Position numbers and translations under genes: made by a program
Part shown: in pieces, positions 1 to 7,527 of the stretch
How positions within the stretch are numbered: the stretch's first letter is position 1
Layout: each line of letters begins with the position of its first letter
Notes under the pieces: generated by a model
The model's input: the letters and a program-made list of their open reading frames with translations, nothing else
The model's database searches: none
What the model was told of the DNA's origin: nothing
Assembly (NCBI GenBank): GCA_028704125.1
Contig: JAQVLM010000027.1
Span: 1 to 13,818, forward strand
Length of the DNA stretch: 13,818 nt
Source of the DNA: Opitutales bacterium
GTDB taxonomy: Bacteria; Verrucomicrobiota; Verrucomicrobiia; Opitutales; JAFGAQ01
Direction: 5' to 3'

Positions 1-810
1 CTTGGATTTAACCAGGACTTCCTGCGCCACAACATAAGCATCCACTACAGCAGTCAAAAGACCCTCAGCCGCCGGGACCTGCTCGATTGCCGCTTCCTCT
101 TCTTCATCGTCTCTTGCGAAGAACCACGCATTCGTGGTCCTCCAGTAAGAGAACACAAAGGCGTCGTAGTGGAAATCAACCGATTCAAACAGACTCTCCA
201 TCTGCGCCAACATGGCTTCGGAATCAGTAGCGGTGGTCACTGCGACGTGCTGCACCAGCAGTTCCTGCATTTGTCCAACGATGGTCTGAGTCGCAAGCGT
301 GTAGTTGTAGGTATCCTGGAAATAACTCTGGTAGTCCCACAACGGATGCATGATCGCTTCCTGCCAAACTTCCGTCTTGCGGTTGAAAAACTTATCCGGC
401 CACTCCTCCGCTTCAAACATCACCATGTAAGTGGTGTCATTGAGCATGCTGTGCACATTTCTTCCGATTCCGGGATCACACCATTCGTTAATGTAAGTGT
501 AAACCAAGCCATGGTCATCGGTGCGAAGAATCAACTTTTCGGTTTCCGCTTCAATCTCCACAACGGTCAACCATCCAAGCGCCTTCGTGAAAAAGCGGTT
601 GGGATTTGCTTCCGTCGGCATGAAATCCCCAAACAGCGGCGAACGATACCAACCCTCACCGACATCTTCCCACTCCACACCGGGAAGGGCTTCAAAAATG
701 ATAGGAGCAACCACCTCTTCTGCTTCTCCTTCTGTAGCATCCTGAGCTACAAGTCCAAAACCCAGCCCTATGGCTGCGAAACTCATCAACACTCTCTCTA
801 ATTTCATCAT
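1..810 (-). CDS. Exported protein of unknown function, C-terminal part outside the window
   Basis: An open frame runs without a stop from tandem ATGs (810 and 807) to the left edge, giving 270 visible codons, so the C-terminus is missing. The N-terminus looks like a Sec signal peptide: MMKLER, then a hydrophobic stretch (VLMSFAAIGLGFGLVA), with likely cleavage before QDATEG. The mature part is acidic and rich in aromatic residues, including GWYRSPLFGDFMP, a segment ending KALGWLTV, LRTDDHGLVYTYINEW, and a late acidic run DDEEEEAA. The repeated Trp/Tyr/Gly pattern weakly recalls small exported aromatic-repeat proteins of Opitutae, but I cannot name a family. There is no Shine-Dalgarno motif before the ATGs. 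A 196-bp spacer with inverted repeats precedes it, so it probably has its own promoter. I am confident that it codes and is exported; its function is unknown. Confidence 0.75.
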   Translation of the reverse strand, partial: MMKLERVLMSFAAIGLGFGLVAQDATEGEAEEVVAPIIFEALPGVEWEDVGEGWYRSPLFGDFMPTEANPNRFFTKALGWLTVVEIEAETEKLILRTDDHGLVYTYINEWCDPGIGRNVHSMLNDTTYMVMFEAEEWPDKFFNRKTEVWQEAIMHPLWDYQSYFQDTYNYTLATQTIVGQMQELLVQHVAVTTATDSEAMLAQMESLFESVDFHYDAFVFSYWRTTNAWFFARDDEEEEAAIEQVPAAEGLLTAVVDAYVVAQEVLVKSK

Positions 811-864
811 GGTAATAATTTGGGGTTCGTTAACACGCGCTTAATGGATATTCTGAATGCCAAT

Positions 865-914
865 CATCGAACAATGTTCAATGCTTTTTTCCGATGAGCG
901 TACATTTCGGAAAA
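865..914. promoter_or_regulatory. Two adjacent inverted repeats upstream of the exported-protein gene
   Basis: The first (865-883) is an imperfect palindrome with core GAACA-A-TGTTC, flanked by CAT and ATG with one mismatched pair (C868/A880). The second (887-914) has perfect 8-bp arms TTTTCCGA and TCGGAAAA separated by 12 bases. They lie 55 to 104 bp upstream of the start at 810 and beyond the end of pgl. In the second repeat the T-run precedes and the A-run follows the stem on both strands, the wrong order for an intrinsic terminator, so an operator or other protein-binding role is more likely. The function is inferred from position only. Confidence 0.35.
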
Positions 915-1006
915 CAGCACAACTTAAATCGTTTTCTCATTAATCTAATCCATCGCACTCAACATAAGACCGTACCGCTCCCGCCTCTGTAGAGATCCCA
1001 ACACAA

Positions 1007-1753
1007 TCATCCAATCGGAATACCCTCTCCCGCCTCGTGGTCGATCAACCACGTCACCTTATCCGGGAAACTGCCCACGAGCCGGGCAGGACAGTCCAAC
1101 ACTGGCTCGTCGCCATATCCAAAGACGCGGTTCACGGCCTCTGCCTTCGACGCACCTGTCACCATAATCACGATAGACCCGCACCTGCGAAGCCCATCCG
1201 GGGTTACAGTCAGCCGCCAACCTTTTTCGGGAACATCCACAGCAGCAAATGTGCGTTTCGACTCGAAGGGATTCTGCAGCAATGGACTCCCCGGAAACAG
1301 TGACGCGATATGGCAATCCGGACCCATTCCCAAAAGGCAAAGATCATAGGCTTTTCCCTCCCCGAAACTGTAATCCCATAGATGCGAATACCAATCTGCA
1401 GCGTCCTCCGGGGCCCGTTCCGTATCCCATGCCAGCATCGAGTCATCGGGCACACCCATGGGATCGAGCAACGCCCGGCGCGCATTCCCGAAGTTGCTCT
1501 CAGAGCTGTCCGCGGGAACCATTCGCTCGTCACTCACCGTCCAAATGATATGCTTGGCCACCGGTGAAAAACTCATCCTTTCGGTCGCCATCCATCGGTA
1601 GAACCCCATCGGAGTGCCGCCACCGGTCAACGCCACTGATGGCGGACAGATGCGACTACTCACCTGCTCGGAAAAGTGGTTGACCAACCAGTCATAGAGG
1701 GATTCAACCGGTCCGATCCGGACCTCTCCATAAGGGGTGATACAAGATTGCAT
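1007..1753 (-). CDS. pgl: 6-phosphogluconolactonase (Pgl/DevB type)
   Basis: This 248-residue enzyme hydrolyses 6-phosphoglucono-1,5-lactone to 6-phosphogluconate in the cytoplasmic oxidative pentose-phosphate pathway. Family motifs appear in order: the phosphate loop ALTGGGTPMGFY (41-52), SDERMVPADSSESNFG (74-89), and LLGMGPDCHIASLFPG (140-155), which holds the expected catalytic His148. The usual form of the last motif is GMGPDGHTASLFPG, so Cys147 and Ile149 replace Gly and Thr here. Length is normal for bacterial Pgl and there is no signal peptide. Glucosamine-6-phosphate deaminases share the fold, but the DxH and SLFPG signatures favour the lactonase. The gene starts 28 bp after the GH5 gene, so the two are probably cotranscribed. 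No zwf or gnd is in the window. Confidence 0.9.
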   Translation of the reverse strand: MQSCITPYGEVRIGPVESLYDWLVNHFSEQVSSRICPPSVALTGGGTPMGFYRWMATERMSFSPVAKHIIWTVSDERMVPADSSESNFGNARRALLDPMGVPDDSMLAWDTERAPEDAADWYSHLWDYSFGEGKAYDLCLLGMGPDCHIASLFPGSPLLQNPFESKRTFAAVDVPEKGWRLTVTPDGLRRCGSIVIMVTGASKAEAVNRVFGYGDEPVLDCPARLVGSFPDKVTWLIDHEAGEGIPIG

Positions 1754-1781
1754 GGTTCGGAAGAGCCTGGGAATCCGCTGA

Positions 1782-2831
1782 TCAAAGGGACGGGCCGGAT
1801 GCCCCGGGAATCAACGCCTCAAGCAACGGTTGATTGAAGAAACCCGTCTCCGGATCATAGATCCCGAAACTGCTGGCAAACTCCCAATAGTGCCAACTGA
1901 AACCATAGGATTCAAACAACCGCGCCACCGTCTCTGTCCAAATCGCACGGCATTCGGCATCCGCAACCTCGTATGAACCGAACTCCCCGATGTTTACGGG
2001 TATTCCGGTTTGGGAGGCAAACGCCACAATTTGATCCATATGCGAGCGGATCAGCTGCACTTCTTCTTCCGATCCCTCAAAACGGGTACCCAGCCATTCC
2101 TGTGCCTGCGGACCACTCCACGCGGCACCTTGGTGGGTAAACTGGAACGGCTCATAGTAGTGGATCGTAAGGATCAGATTGTCGTCAGCCGGCAACACAA
2201 GCTTGTCCAGGTGCCTGATGCCACCCCACTCTGCGGTTCCGACCAGAACCGTCCGCCTTGGATTGGATTCACGGATAACCGCCAATGCCTGGGGCATCAC
2301 CTGATTCCACTTCTCCGGAGTGAAACCATCATGGGGCTCATTAAAGATCTCGAAAAGCAACCGGTTATTCGAATGGTGCTGAAAACGGTCGGCCACTTGC
2401 TTCCACAGACCAAGAAAGCGGGGTAGCTCATCATCCGGCGACGCATACATCGCCTCGTAGTGGTGGAAGTTGATGATCACCATCAATCCATTCAGGAAAG
2501 CCTGTTCAATAACCCATTCCACTCTCTCAAAAAAAGCGGGATCAATCGTGTATGGGTCCGTAGCCAAGGCGTGGGCAGACCAACGAATGGGAACCCTGAC
2601 CGAACGGAATCCCTTGTCGGCGACCAGTTTAAAATAGCTCTCATCCAAAGTAACCCCCCACTCGCCTTCCTGAGGCGCTTCGAGCGCATTACCCAGATTG
2701 ATGCCAGGGCGCATTGCGCGGTTAATGGTGTAGGCTTCGTATGCGTTCAACGACGAACACACTCCACCAAGCAACAACACATGGGCCAGCACAACGTACA
2801 TGACCCGCTTACAAGGATTCAAACAACGCAT
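1782..2831 (-). CDS. Exported glycoside hydrolase family 5 enzyme (endoglucanase-like)
   Basis: A 349-residue single-domain GH5 enzyme predicted to hydrolyse beta-linked glucan or mannan outside the cytoplasm. Residues 1-30 form a signal peptide (basic start, VVLAHVLLLGG core, likely cleavage after SLNA). Landmarks of the family barrel are GINLGNALE (43-51), VRVPIRW (78-84), NFHHYE (121-126), IFNEP (162-166) with acid/base Glu165, LTIHYYEPFQ (221-230) and IGEFGSY (281-287) with nucleophile Glu283. Both catalytic Glu residues are present. No carbohydrate-binding module or dockerin is fused. Cys25 does not sit in a proper lipobox, so a lipoprotein is unlikely. A second ATG at 2801 would give a shorter signal peptide and is an alternative start. 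The substrate cannot be fixed from sequence. The downstream pgl gene is consistent with use of released glucose. Confidence 0.88.
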   Translation of the reverse strand: MRCLNPCKRVMYVVLAHVLLLGGVCSSLNAYEAYTINRAMRPGINLGNALEAPQEGEWGVTLDESYFKLVADKGFRSVRVPIRWSAHALATDPYTIDPAFFERVEWVIEQAFLNGLMVIINFHHYEAMYASPDDELPRFLGLWKQVADRFQHHSNNRLLFEIFNEPHDGFTPEKWNQVMPQALAVIRESNPRRTVLVGTAEWGGIRHLDKLVLPADDNLILTIHYYEPFQFTHQGAAWSGPQAQEWLGTRFEGSEEEVQLIRSHMDQIVAFASQTGIPVNIGEFGSYEVADAECRAIWTETVARLFESYGFSWHYWEFASSFGIYDPETGFFNQPLLEALIPGASGPSL

Positions 2832-3044
2832 AGGACAATGTCAGATAGTAGGGATTCGAACATACATTGGGGCAGTGTCCATCCAGACGGAAAGCGGTAT
2901 CCTGTCTGAACTGAAACTCCCGGTCTCCCGCAGAAGGCATTGCTGCCCGCTCCCGAAGAGGGTCGGAAAACTGGCACGATAGAATACGGGTCCCAACAAC
3001 AGCACAAGTAAAAACTGTTTCCCGTCCCGGCCCGAAAGGAGCGA

Positions 3045-3063
3045 CCGGAGTTGGCAACCCCGG
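3045..3063 (-). terminator. Hairpin just after the stop of the TonB-type gene
   Basis: Read on the minus strand, directly after the TAG stop, the arms CCGGGGTT and AACTCCGG can form an 8-bp stem (one G-U pair) around a 3-base loop. The U-tract expected of an intrinsic terminator is not adjacent; a run of five T lies about 30 bases further on (3014-3010). It may be a weak or factor-assisted terminator, or an mRNA-stabilising stem. The 213 bases from here to the GH5 start show no convincing gene or RNA. Confidence 0.4.
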
Positions 3064-3064
3064 A

Positions 3065-4276
3065 CTACCGGAACTCGAAGGGGATGATCACCTGGCAGGA
3101 CACTTTGCGGTTGCTTTCCAATGCGGGGTCGAAACGCCATCGGGTAACCGCCTCCACACAAGCATCTGCAAGCTCCGGGTGGGTCGCCTCACGCGCCATG
3201 GCATCCCGAACCTTTCCATCCGGTCCGATGGTCACCAGCAAGGCCACCTCACCATGAACGCCCCGCAAATGAGAAGGAACTTTCGGGTTAACCTTCTTTC
3301 GCACGGCCGGATACCGGTCCTTGGCGGTTCCACCCATGACCAACATACCGCCTTCATAACGAACCGATTGCCGCACCTTCACAGCCAAGGAAGTTCCGTC
3401 TTTCTCGACAGGGACCCATTTCCATGAGTATACGGCATCCACAAGAGCAATCGCAAACAAGGGATCGCTGGTCTGCACCGTCTCGGCATACTCCACAAAA
3501 CCGAATCGATCGACATAGATGTCCACCTCAGCATGCGCTGAACGATCCCGCAACCCGACAGGCACATCCGGCGCCAGACTCCGGACCAGCACCACATCCC
3601 GATCTGTGAGAACCGGACGCTCATCATCAGGAACCGACCGCATCGCGCGATCCAGACCAAAACGCATCGGAAATTGCACAGTCGACGCAACCGGCCGCCC
3701 CCCTTCAAGGGCAGGCGCATAACGCCATTTGCGAACGCATGCCACTGCGACATCGTCAAGCTCACGGTGAGTCGACGCAATAACCTTCACGTCCTCCACA
3801 AGGCCAGCGGGATCAACCCGCACTTCAAGATCAACCCGACCACTGACCCGACTCAAGGACTCCGGCACATCGAGAGGCTCACGGTGGATCACCCTCGCCG
3901 GTTCGCCCGCATCCGATAGATCCCCATCCATCGAAAACAAGCCTCCGTTGAACCTGAACGTTTGCGTCAGAACAAGTGAACCTTCACGTCCCCCCGAATC
4001 AGGAACACGGTACCTCCATTGCCGGATGGCCTCCAGCACATGAGGATCGTAAAGCGGATTGGTGGACTCCATAACAGATGCATCCACGACATATCCGTCC
4101 GGATTCAGCGCCACCTCCACCGTGACTACCGCGTCCTGCGATTCCATCGAGTGAGGCACCTTGGGAGAAGGATTGTGAATCGGATACGCCCAATCCACAT
4201 CCCCCATCAGCATGCTTCCGGCACAAATCCAGAAGCATGCTACAAACTCCCTAAACGACAGACGTCGCGGCATCAT
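3065..4276 (-). CDS. Exported protein with four TonB C-terminal-like repeats
   Basis: This 403-residue protein starts at tandem ATGs and has a signal-like N-terminus (MMPRRLSFRE, then FVACFWICAGSMLMG). The rest can be divided into four repeats of about 70 residues, near 38-110, 133-206, 236-307 and 330-402. Each shows the TonB C-terminal pattern: a strand such as VEVALNPDGYVVDASV or VALLVTIGPDGKV, a helix ending in W-x-[YFW] (IRQWRYRVP, VRKWRYAPA, VYSWKWVPV, VTRWRFDPA), then a beta strand ending in F or Y. Ordinary TonB has one such domain behind a membrane anchor and a proline-rich spacer; here there is no spacer and four domains. It is therefore more likely a periplasmic binding or scaffold protein than a classical energy transducer. 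It begins 17 bp after glyA. No ExbB, ExbD or TonB receptor gene is in the window. Confidence 0.8.
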   Translation of the reverse strand: MMPRRLSFREFVACFWICAGSMLMGDVDWAYPIHNPSPKVPHSMESQDAVVTVEVALNPDGYVVDASVMESTNPLYDPHVLEAIRQWRYRVPDSGGREGSLVLTQTFRFNGGLFSMDGDLSDAGEPARVIHREPLDVPESLSRVSGRVDLEVRVDPAGLVEDVKVIASTHRELDDVAVACVRKWRYAPALEGGRPVASTVQFPMRFGLDRAMRSVPDDERPVLTDRDVVLVRSLAPDVPVGLRDRSAHAEVDIYVDRFGFVEYAETVQTSDPLFAIALVDAVYSWKWVPVEKDGTSLAVKVRQSVRYEGGMLVMGGTAKDRYPAVRKKVNPKVPSHLRGVHGEVALLVTIGPDGKVRDAMAREATHPELADACVEAVTRWRFDPALESNRKVSCQVIIPFEFR

Positions 4277-4293
4277 CAGGAATACATCCCGAA

Positions 4294-5550
4294 TCAGTAG
4301 GGAAGCGGGAAGCGGGCCGTGAGTTCCAGAACCCTCGCCTTCTGGGCTTCAATCACCTCGGCACTGTCGACGTTGCGCAGCACCTTATCGAAGATATCAC
4401 CGATCAACTTCATCTCCTCAACACCCATCCCACGGGTTGTCACCGCAGGGGTTCCCAGACGGATACCGCTTGCCTGGAACGGGCTCCTCGTCTCATTGGG
4501 AACCGCATTCTTGTTGGTCGTTACATTTGCGGCATCGAGCGTGATCTGCGCCTTCTTACCCGTGAGGTCCGGCAAAGTCGGACGAAGGTCGATCAACATC
4601 AGGTGATTGTCGGTTCCTCCACTGATGATATGATATCCCTTCGCGGTCAAAGTCTCAGCCAAGGCATGCGCATTGGTCACAATCGCCCGTGCATAATCGC
4701 GAAACTCGGGCTTGGCAGCCTCACGGAAACATACAGCCTTGGCTGCGATCACATGCATCAACGGACCACCCTGGATCCCGGGAAGCACGCTGGAATCAAT
4801 CTTCTGGGCATACTCCTCACGGCACAGGATCAATCCACCACGCGGTCCGCGCAGGGTCTTGTGAGTGGTCGTGGTCACAAAATCCGCATAAGGAACCGGA
4901 GACGGATGCACCCCGGCAGCCACCAAACCAGCGATGTGGGCGATGTCCGCCATCAGCAAGGCACCGGACTTCTTGGCAATCTCGCCCATGCGGGCGAAAT
5001 CGATCGTGCGGGAATACGCCGATGCACCCACCGTGATCATCTTCGGCTTCTCCTGCATTGCCAGGCGTTCGACTTCATCGTAATCGATGTAGCCTTCGGC
5101 ATTGGTGCCGTAGTGCACCACCTGATACAGCATGCCCGAAAAATTCTTCGCAAACCCGTGAGTCAGGTGCCCGCCGTGCTCCAGACTCATCGTAAGGATC
5201 TTGTCGCCCGGCTGGATCATGGCAAAGTAAACCGCCATATTCGCCTGCGACCCCGAGTGCGGCTGCACATTCGCATGCTCCGCGCCAAAGAGCGCCTTTG
5301 CACGATCCCTCGCAAGGTTCTCGGCGACATCCACCGCATCGCATCCGCCATAGTAGCGTTTGCCGGGATACCCTTCCGCGTACTTGTTGGTCATCACGCA
5401 ACCAGTGGCTTCGATCACCGCAGGCAAGGTGAAGTTTTCGGAAGCAATCAGCTCGATGTGATTCTGCTGGCGCTTCTTTTCTGCCTCAATCGCGGCATGG
5501 ATCTCAGGATCAACCTGCGACAAGGGACGTTTATCAAGGGATACACTCAT
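4294..5550 (-). CDS. glyA: Serine hydroxymethyltransferase
   Basis: A full-length 418-residue cytoplasmic PLP enzyme that converts serine and tetrahydrofolate to glycine and 5,10-methylenetetrahydrofolate, feeding one-carbon metabolism. Clear signatures are ELIASENF (33-40), the YAEGYPGKRYYGG loop (57-69), HSGSQAN (98-104), ADIAHIAGLVAAG (201-213), and TTTTHKTLRGPRGG (226-239) with PLP-binding Lys231, then SGIRLGTPAVTTRG (361-374). All key residues are intact. The ATG at 5550 lies 8 bp after the upstream phosphatase stop, which points to cotranscription and perhaps translational coupling, as there is no obvious Shine-Dalgarno site. Its high GC (about 60%) matches the housekeeping part of the window. 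Confidence 0.98.
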   Translation of the reverse strand: MSVSLDKRPLSQVDPEIHAAIEAEKKRQQNHIELIASENFTLPAVIEATGCVMTNKYAEGYPGKRYYGGCDAVDVAENLARDRAKALFGAEHANVQPHSGSQANMAVYFAMIQPGDKILTMSLEHGGHLTHGFAKNFSGMLYQVVHYGTNAEGYIDYDEVERLAMQEKPKMITVGASAYSRTIDFARMGEIAKKSGALLMADIAHIAGLVAAGVHPSPVPYADFVTTTTHKTLRGPRGGLILCREEYAQKIDSSVLPGIQGGPLMHVIAAKAVCFREAAKPEFRDYARAIVTNAHALAETLTAKGYHIISGGTDNHLMLIDLRPTLPDLTGKKAQITLDAANVTTNKNAVPNETRSPFQASGIRLGTPAVTTRGMGVEEMKLIGDIFDKVLRNVDSAEVIEAQKARVLELTARFPLPY

Positions 5551-5558
5551 GGTGTGGA

Positions 5559-6083
5559 TTAGTTCGATGAAAAAAGTTCACGTAAATACCGGATCAACGA
5601 AGGCACGGCTTCAACCATGGAATCGCGACACTCAAGATAGACGGGGACGTTGCCGCCATAGGGGTCCGGGATTTCTTTATCCGCCGGGGAGTCCCCCACC
5701 CATTCCCGCATCAACACCAACTTGGAAGGATCCACCTCATACATTGAGAGGATCGCATCACGGTGCGCGCTCGTCATACACACAACCAGCGCCGACTGGT
5801 CCAACAGCGATTGTGAGACCGGCTGGCTGCTGTGCCCGTCCAGCGGTATCCCGACTTTGGACAGGGCAAAAACCGCGTTCCGCGAAGCCGGCATGCCGGA
5901 CATCGCTGACGTTCCGCATGATGCCACCTTGAGCCTGTTCAAGGGCTCCCCTTCCGCCTGAAGGGCATGCTCCACCAGTTTAGCGGCCATCGGACTCCTG
6001 CAGATATTGCCGGAGCATACGAACAGAACAAGGTTCTTTGTCGGTGTTTCCAAAACGATCCTGTGCTTCAGGGTTGAGAACAT
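5559..6083 (-). CDS. Low-molecular-weight protein-tyrosine phosphatase
   Basis: Predicted cytoplasmic phosphatase of 174 residues. The P-loop VCSGNICRS (22-30) has the CX5R signature with nucleophile Cys23 and Arg29, and IPDPYGG (138-144) supplies general acid Asp140. In other bacteria such enzymes (Wzb/Etp, YwlE) dephosphorylate BY-kinases controlling polysaccharide export, or phosphoarginine. Arsenate reductases share the fold, but the DPY motif favours a phosphatase. I chose ATG 6083 because it puts the P-loop at the usual distance from the N-terminus. The frame stays open upstream to a TTG at 6314, with in-frame ATGs at 6119 and 6179, but that extension has no recognisable domain. With the chosen start, 244 bp separate it from the glycosyltransferase gene upstream, and I see no firm promoter or RNA there. 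It is tightly linked to glyA (8 bp). No kinase partner is in view. Confidence 0.88.
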   Translation of the reverse strand: MFSTLKHRIVLETPTKNLVLFVCSGNICRSPMAAKLVEHALQAEGEPLNRLKVASCGTSAMSGMPASRNAVFALSKVGIPLDGHSSQPVSQSLLDQSALVVCMTSAHRDAILSMYEVDPSKLVLMREWVGDSPADKEIPDPYGGNVPVYLECRDSMVEAVPSLIRYLRELFSSN

Positions 6084-6327
6084 AGGCAATACACCCGGCG
6101 CCTCAAAGGTCAACCGCATTTCACCGGCGATCGCTCCCGTCCCGCTCAGTTTGACGATATGGAGCCTCCCGCACAACATGCCCTTGCGATCATCTGCCGA
6201 CCCCACGGACGATCTGGCAATTAACCGTCGAATCAGAAAATTGTGCCTACGAGTGGACGGATATCCACAAAAGCGCTCCCACTCGGCGTTTGTTGTCGCA
6301 CGATTCGAGGTCAAGATCCCCTCGGTT

Positions 6328-7527
6328 TCACGAAGGCGACTCCGGACGATAATCGGACCGGCTCGCCTGCATTCGCAGAGGATGGATTGTGATACGGGCC
6401 GCGTTCGCCTGCTCCATGTTCACGCTCGCATCCAGATACCCCGGAAACACCTCCCACGCCTGCTCAAAACAGGACATCGCCATCCGCTCCGCTCCGGTCT
6501 CCCGGTAAGCGACCCCCAGGTTATTCAGGACATCCGCGCTCAGACGCCACCGGATCACCGACTCCAGTTGGCCAACCGCCTCGAACGGCGCATCCATCAG
6601 CAAATGGAGGGTTCCACGGGTGAAACCATAGCGCCAACCCTCCGGCACCGGATAAGGCCCATCCGGCTCCAGCACCTCATCCGGGTCCATGTCAACCGGG
6701 CATGCCTCCTCCAAAAAACGCGCAGCCTCGGCCCACTCCTCCCGGAACATCGCCATCAAACATAGTCCCCATCCCGTCACCCGCGGCGAAAAGCCACCCT
6801 TTTCATACAGCCCCCTGACGGCCTCATACGGATGCTTCTTCAAAGCACGCGCCACCATCGCCCGCTGCCGGATAATATTCCGGGACACGCTCCCGGGATA
6901 GGCATACATCCGGTATCCCGCATCGTCGAAATACCGGAACCTGGCTCCTGATGCAACCGCACGCAATAACATGTCAAAGCTCTCCACTCCATACAGCTCG
7001 GGATCGTATCCGCCCAACCCACGATACAGTGAAACCCGGAACCCGACCTGACTGTCTCCCGGCAGATAGTTCCGCTCAAACAGCCTCACATTCGACGATC
7101 CCCCCATCAGAAAAGTTGGAATCTCCATTCGCTTGCGAAAAAGGCCGGTTGCTCCATCGTGCAAATCAATGCTTTCCATCACAACGTCCGCCCCTTGATC
7201 CAACGCATGAACCATTCGCGTTGCCCGACCGGCAATCCACTCATCATCCGCATCCAGCCAAGCGGCGTATTCACTTTCGACAGCCTCTAGCCCCATCTGT
7301 CTCGCGACAGGAATTCCTCCCGGCTCACCCACTTGAATGACCCGCAATCGATCTCCACCAATGCTCCGGGCAATCCCAACCGTGGCATCTTCACAGTGGT
7401 CATCGATCAACAGGATTTGGCAAGCGTCCTCCGCCAAAGCCGAGCGAACCGCACGCTCGATTGTCCCAGCTGCATTCTTCGCCGCAATCAGAATCGAAAG
7501 CTTTCTTTTGGAAATAGACATCTTCAC
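6328..7527 (-). CDS. Family 2 glycosyltransferase with C-terminal TPR-like region
   Basis: A 399-residue GT-A enzyme that should transfer a sugar from a nucleotide sugar to a glycan or lipid-linked acceptor on the cytoplasmic face of the membrane. The GT2 fold is seen in KLSILIAAKNAAGTIERAV (9-27), ILLIDDHCEDAT (38-49), GIPVARQMG (71-79), the metal-binding region AWLDADDEW (89-97) and GGYDPELYGVESFDMLLRA (172-190). Residues about 255-376 are helical; ADVLNNLGVAYRETGAERMA begins a TPR-like unit (331-376) that may bind protein partners. The start is GTG at 7527, whose GTGA overlaps the upstream TGA stop by 4 bp, a sign of translational coupling; ATG 7521 is an alternative. There is no transmembrane segment. 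Its GC (about 65% in one sampled line) is much higher than that of the overlapping upstream gene. Confidence 0.9.
   Translation of the reverse strand: MKMSISKRKLSILIAAKNAAGTIERAVRSALAEDACQILLIDDHCEDATVGIARSIGGDRLRVIQVGEPGGIPVARQMGLEAVESEYAAWLDADDEWIAGRATRMVHALDQGADVVMESIDLHDGATGLFRKRMEIPTFLMGGSSNVRLFERNYLPGDSQVGFRVSLYRGLGGYDPELYGVESFDMLLRAVASGARFRYFDDAGYRMYAYPGSVSRNIIRQRAMVARALKKHPYEAVRGLYEKGGFSPRVTGWGLCLMAMFREEWAEAARFLEEACPVDMDPDEVLEPDGPYPVPEGWRYGFTRGTLHLLMDAPFEAVGQLESVIRWRLSADVLNNLGVAYRETGAERMAMSCFEQAWEVFPGYLDASVNMEQANAARITIHPLRMQASRSDYRPESPS

Noticed and set aside
868..880. Gram-positive-type LexA box (CGAAC...GTTC)
   Set aside because: The half-sites are separated by three bases rather than the four of the known consensus, and the right half-site is imperfect.
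887..914. Intrinsic terminator for pgl
   Set aside because: The stem has T-runs before and A-runs after it on either strand, the reverse of a terminator, and it starts about 90 bp after the pgl stop.
2840..2875. Possible tRNA T-arm on the minus strand (a TTCGAAT loop preceded by G)
   Set aside because: The bases flanking the loop do not pair into a 5-bp stem, and no acceptor stem or anticodon arm can be drawn around it.
2809..3057. 82-codon minus-strand frame in the spacer between the TonB-type gene and the GH5 gene
   Set aside because: It overlaps the start of the GH5 gene, has no recognisable domain, and reads like non-coding sequence; the hairpin after the TonB-type stop lies at its beginning.
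4603..5562. Long plus-strand open frame of 319 codons
   Set aside because: It lies antisense to glyA, a certain gene, and its sequence (rich in His, Arg, Leu) is what the complementary strand of high-GC coding DNA produces.
6007..6765. Plus-strand open frame of 252 codons
   Set aside because: It is antisense to the phosphatase and the GT2 gene and resembles no protein family.
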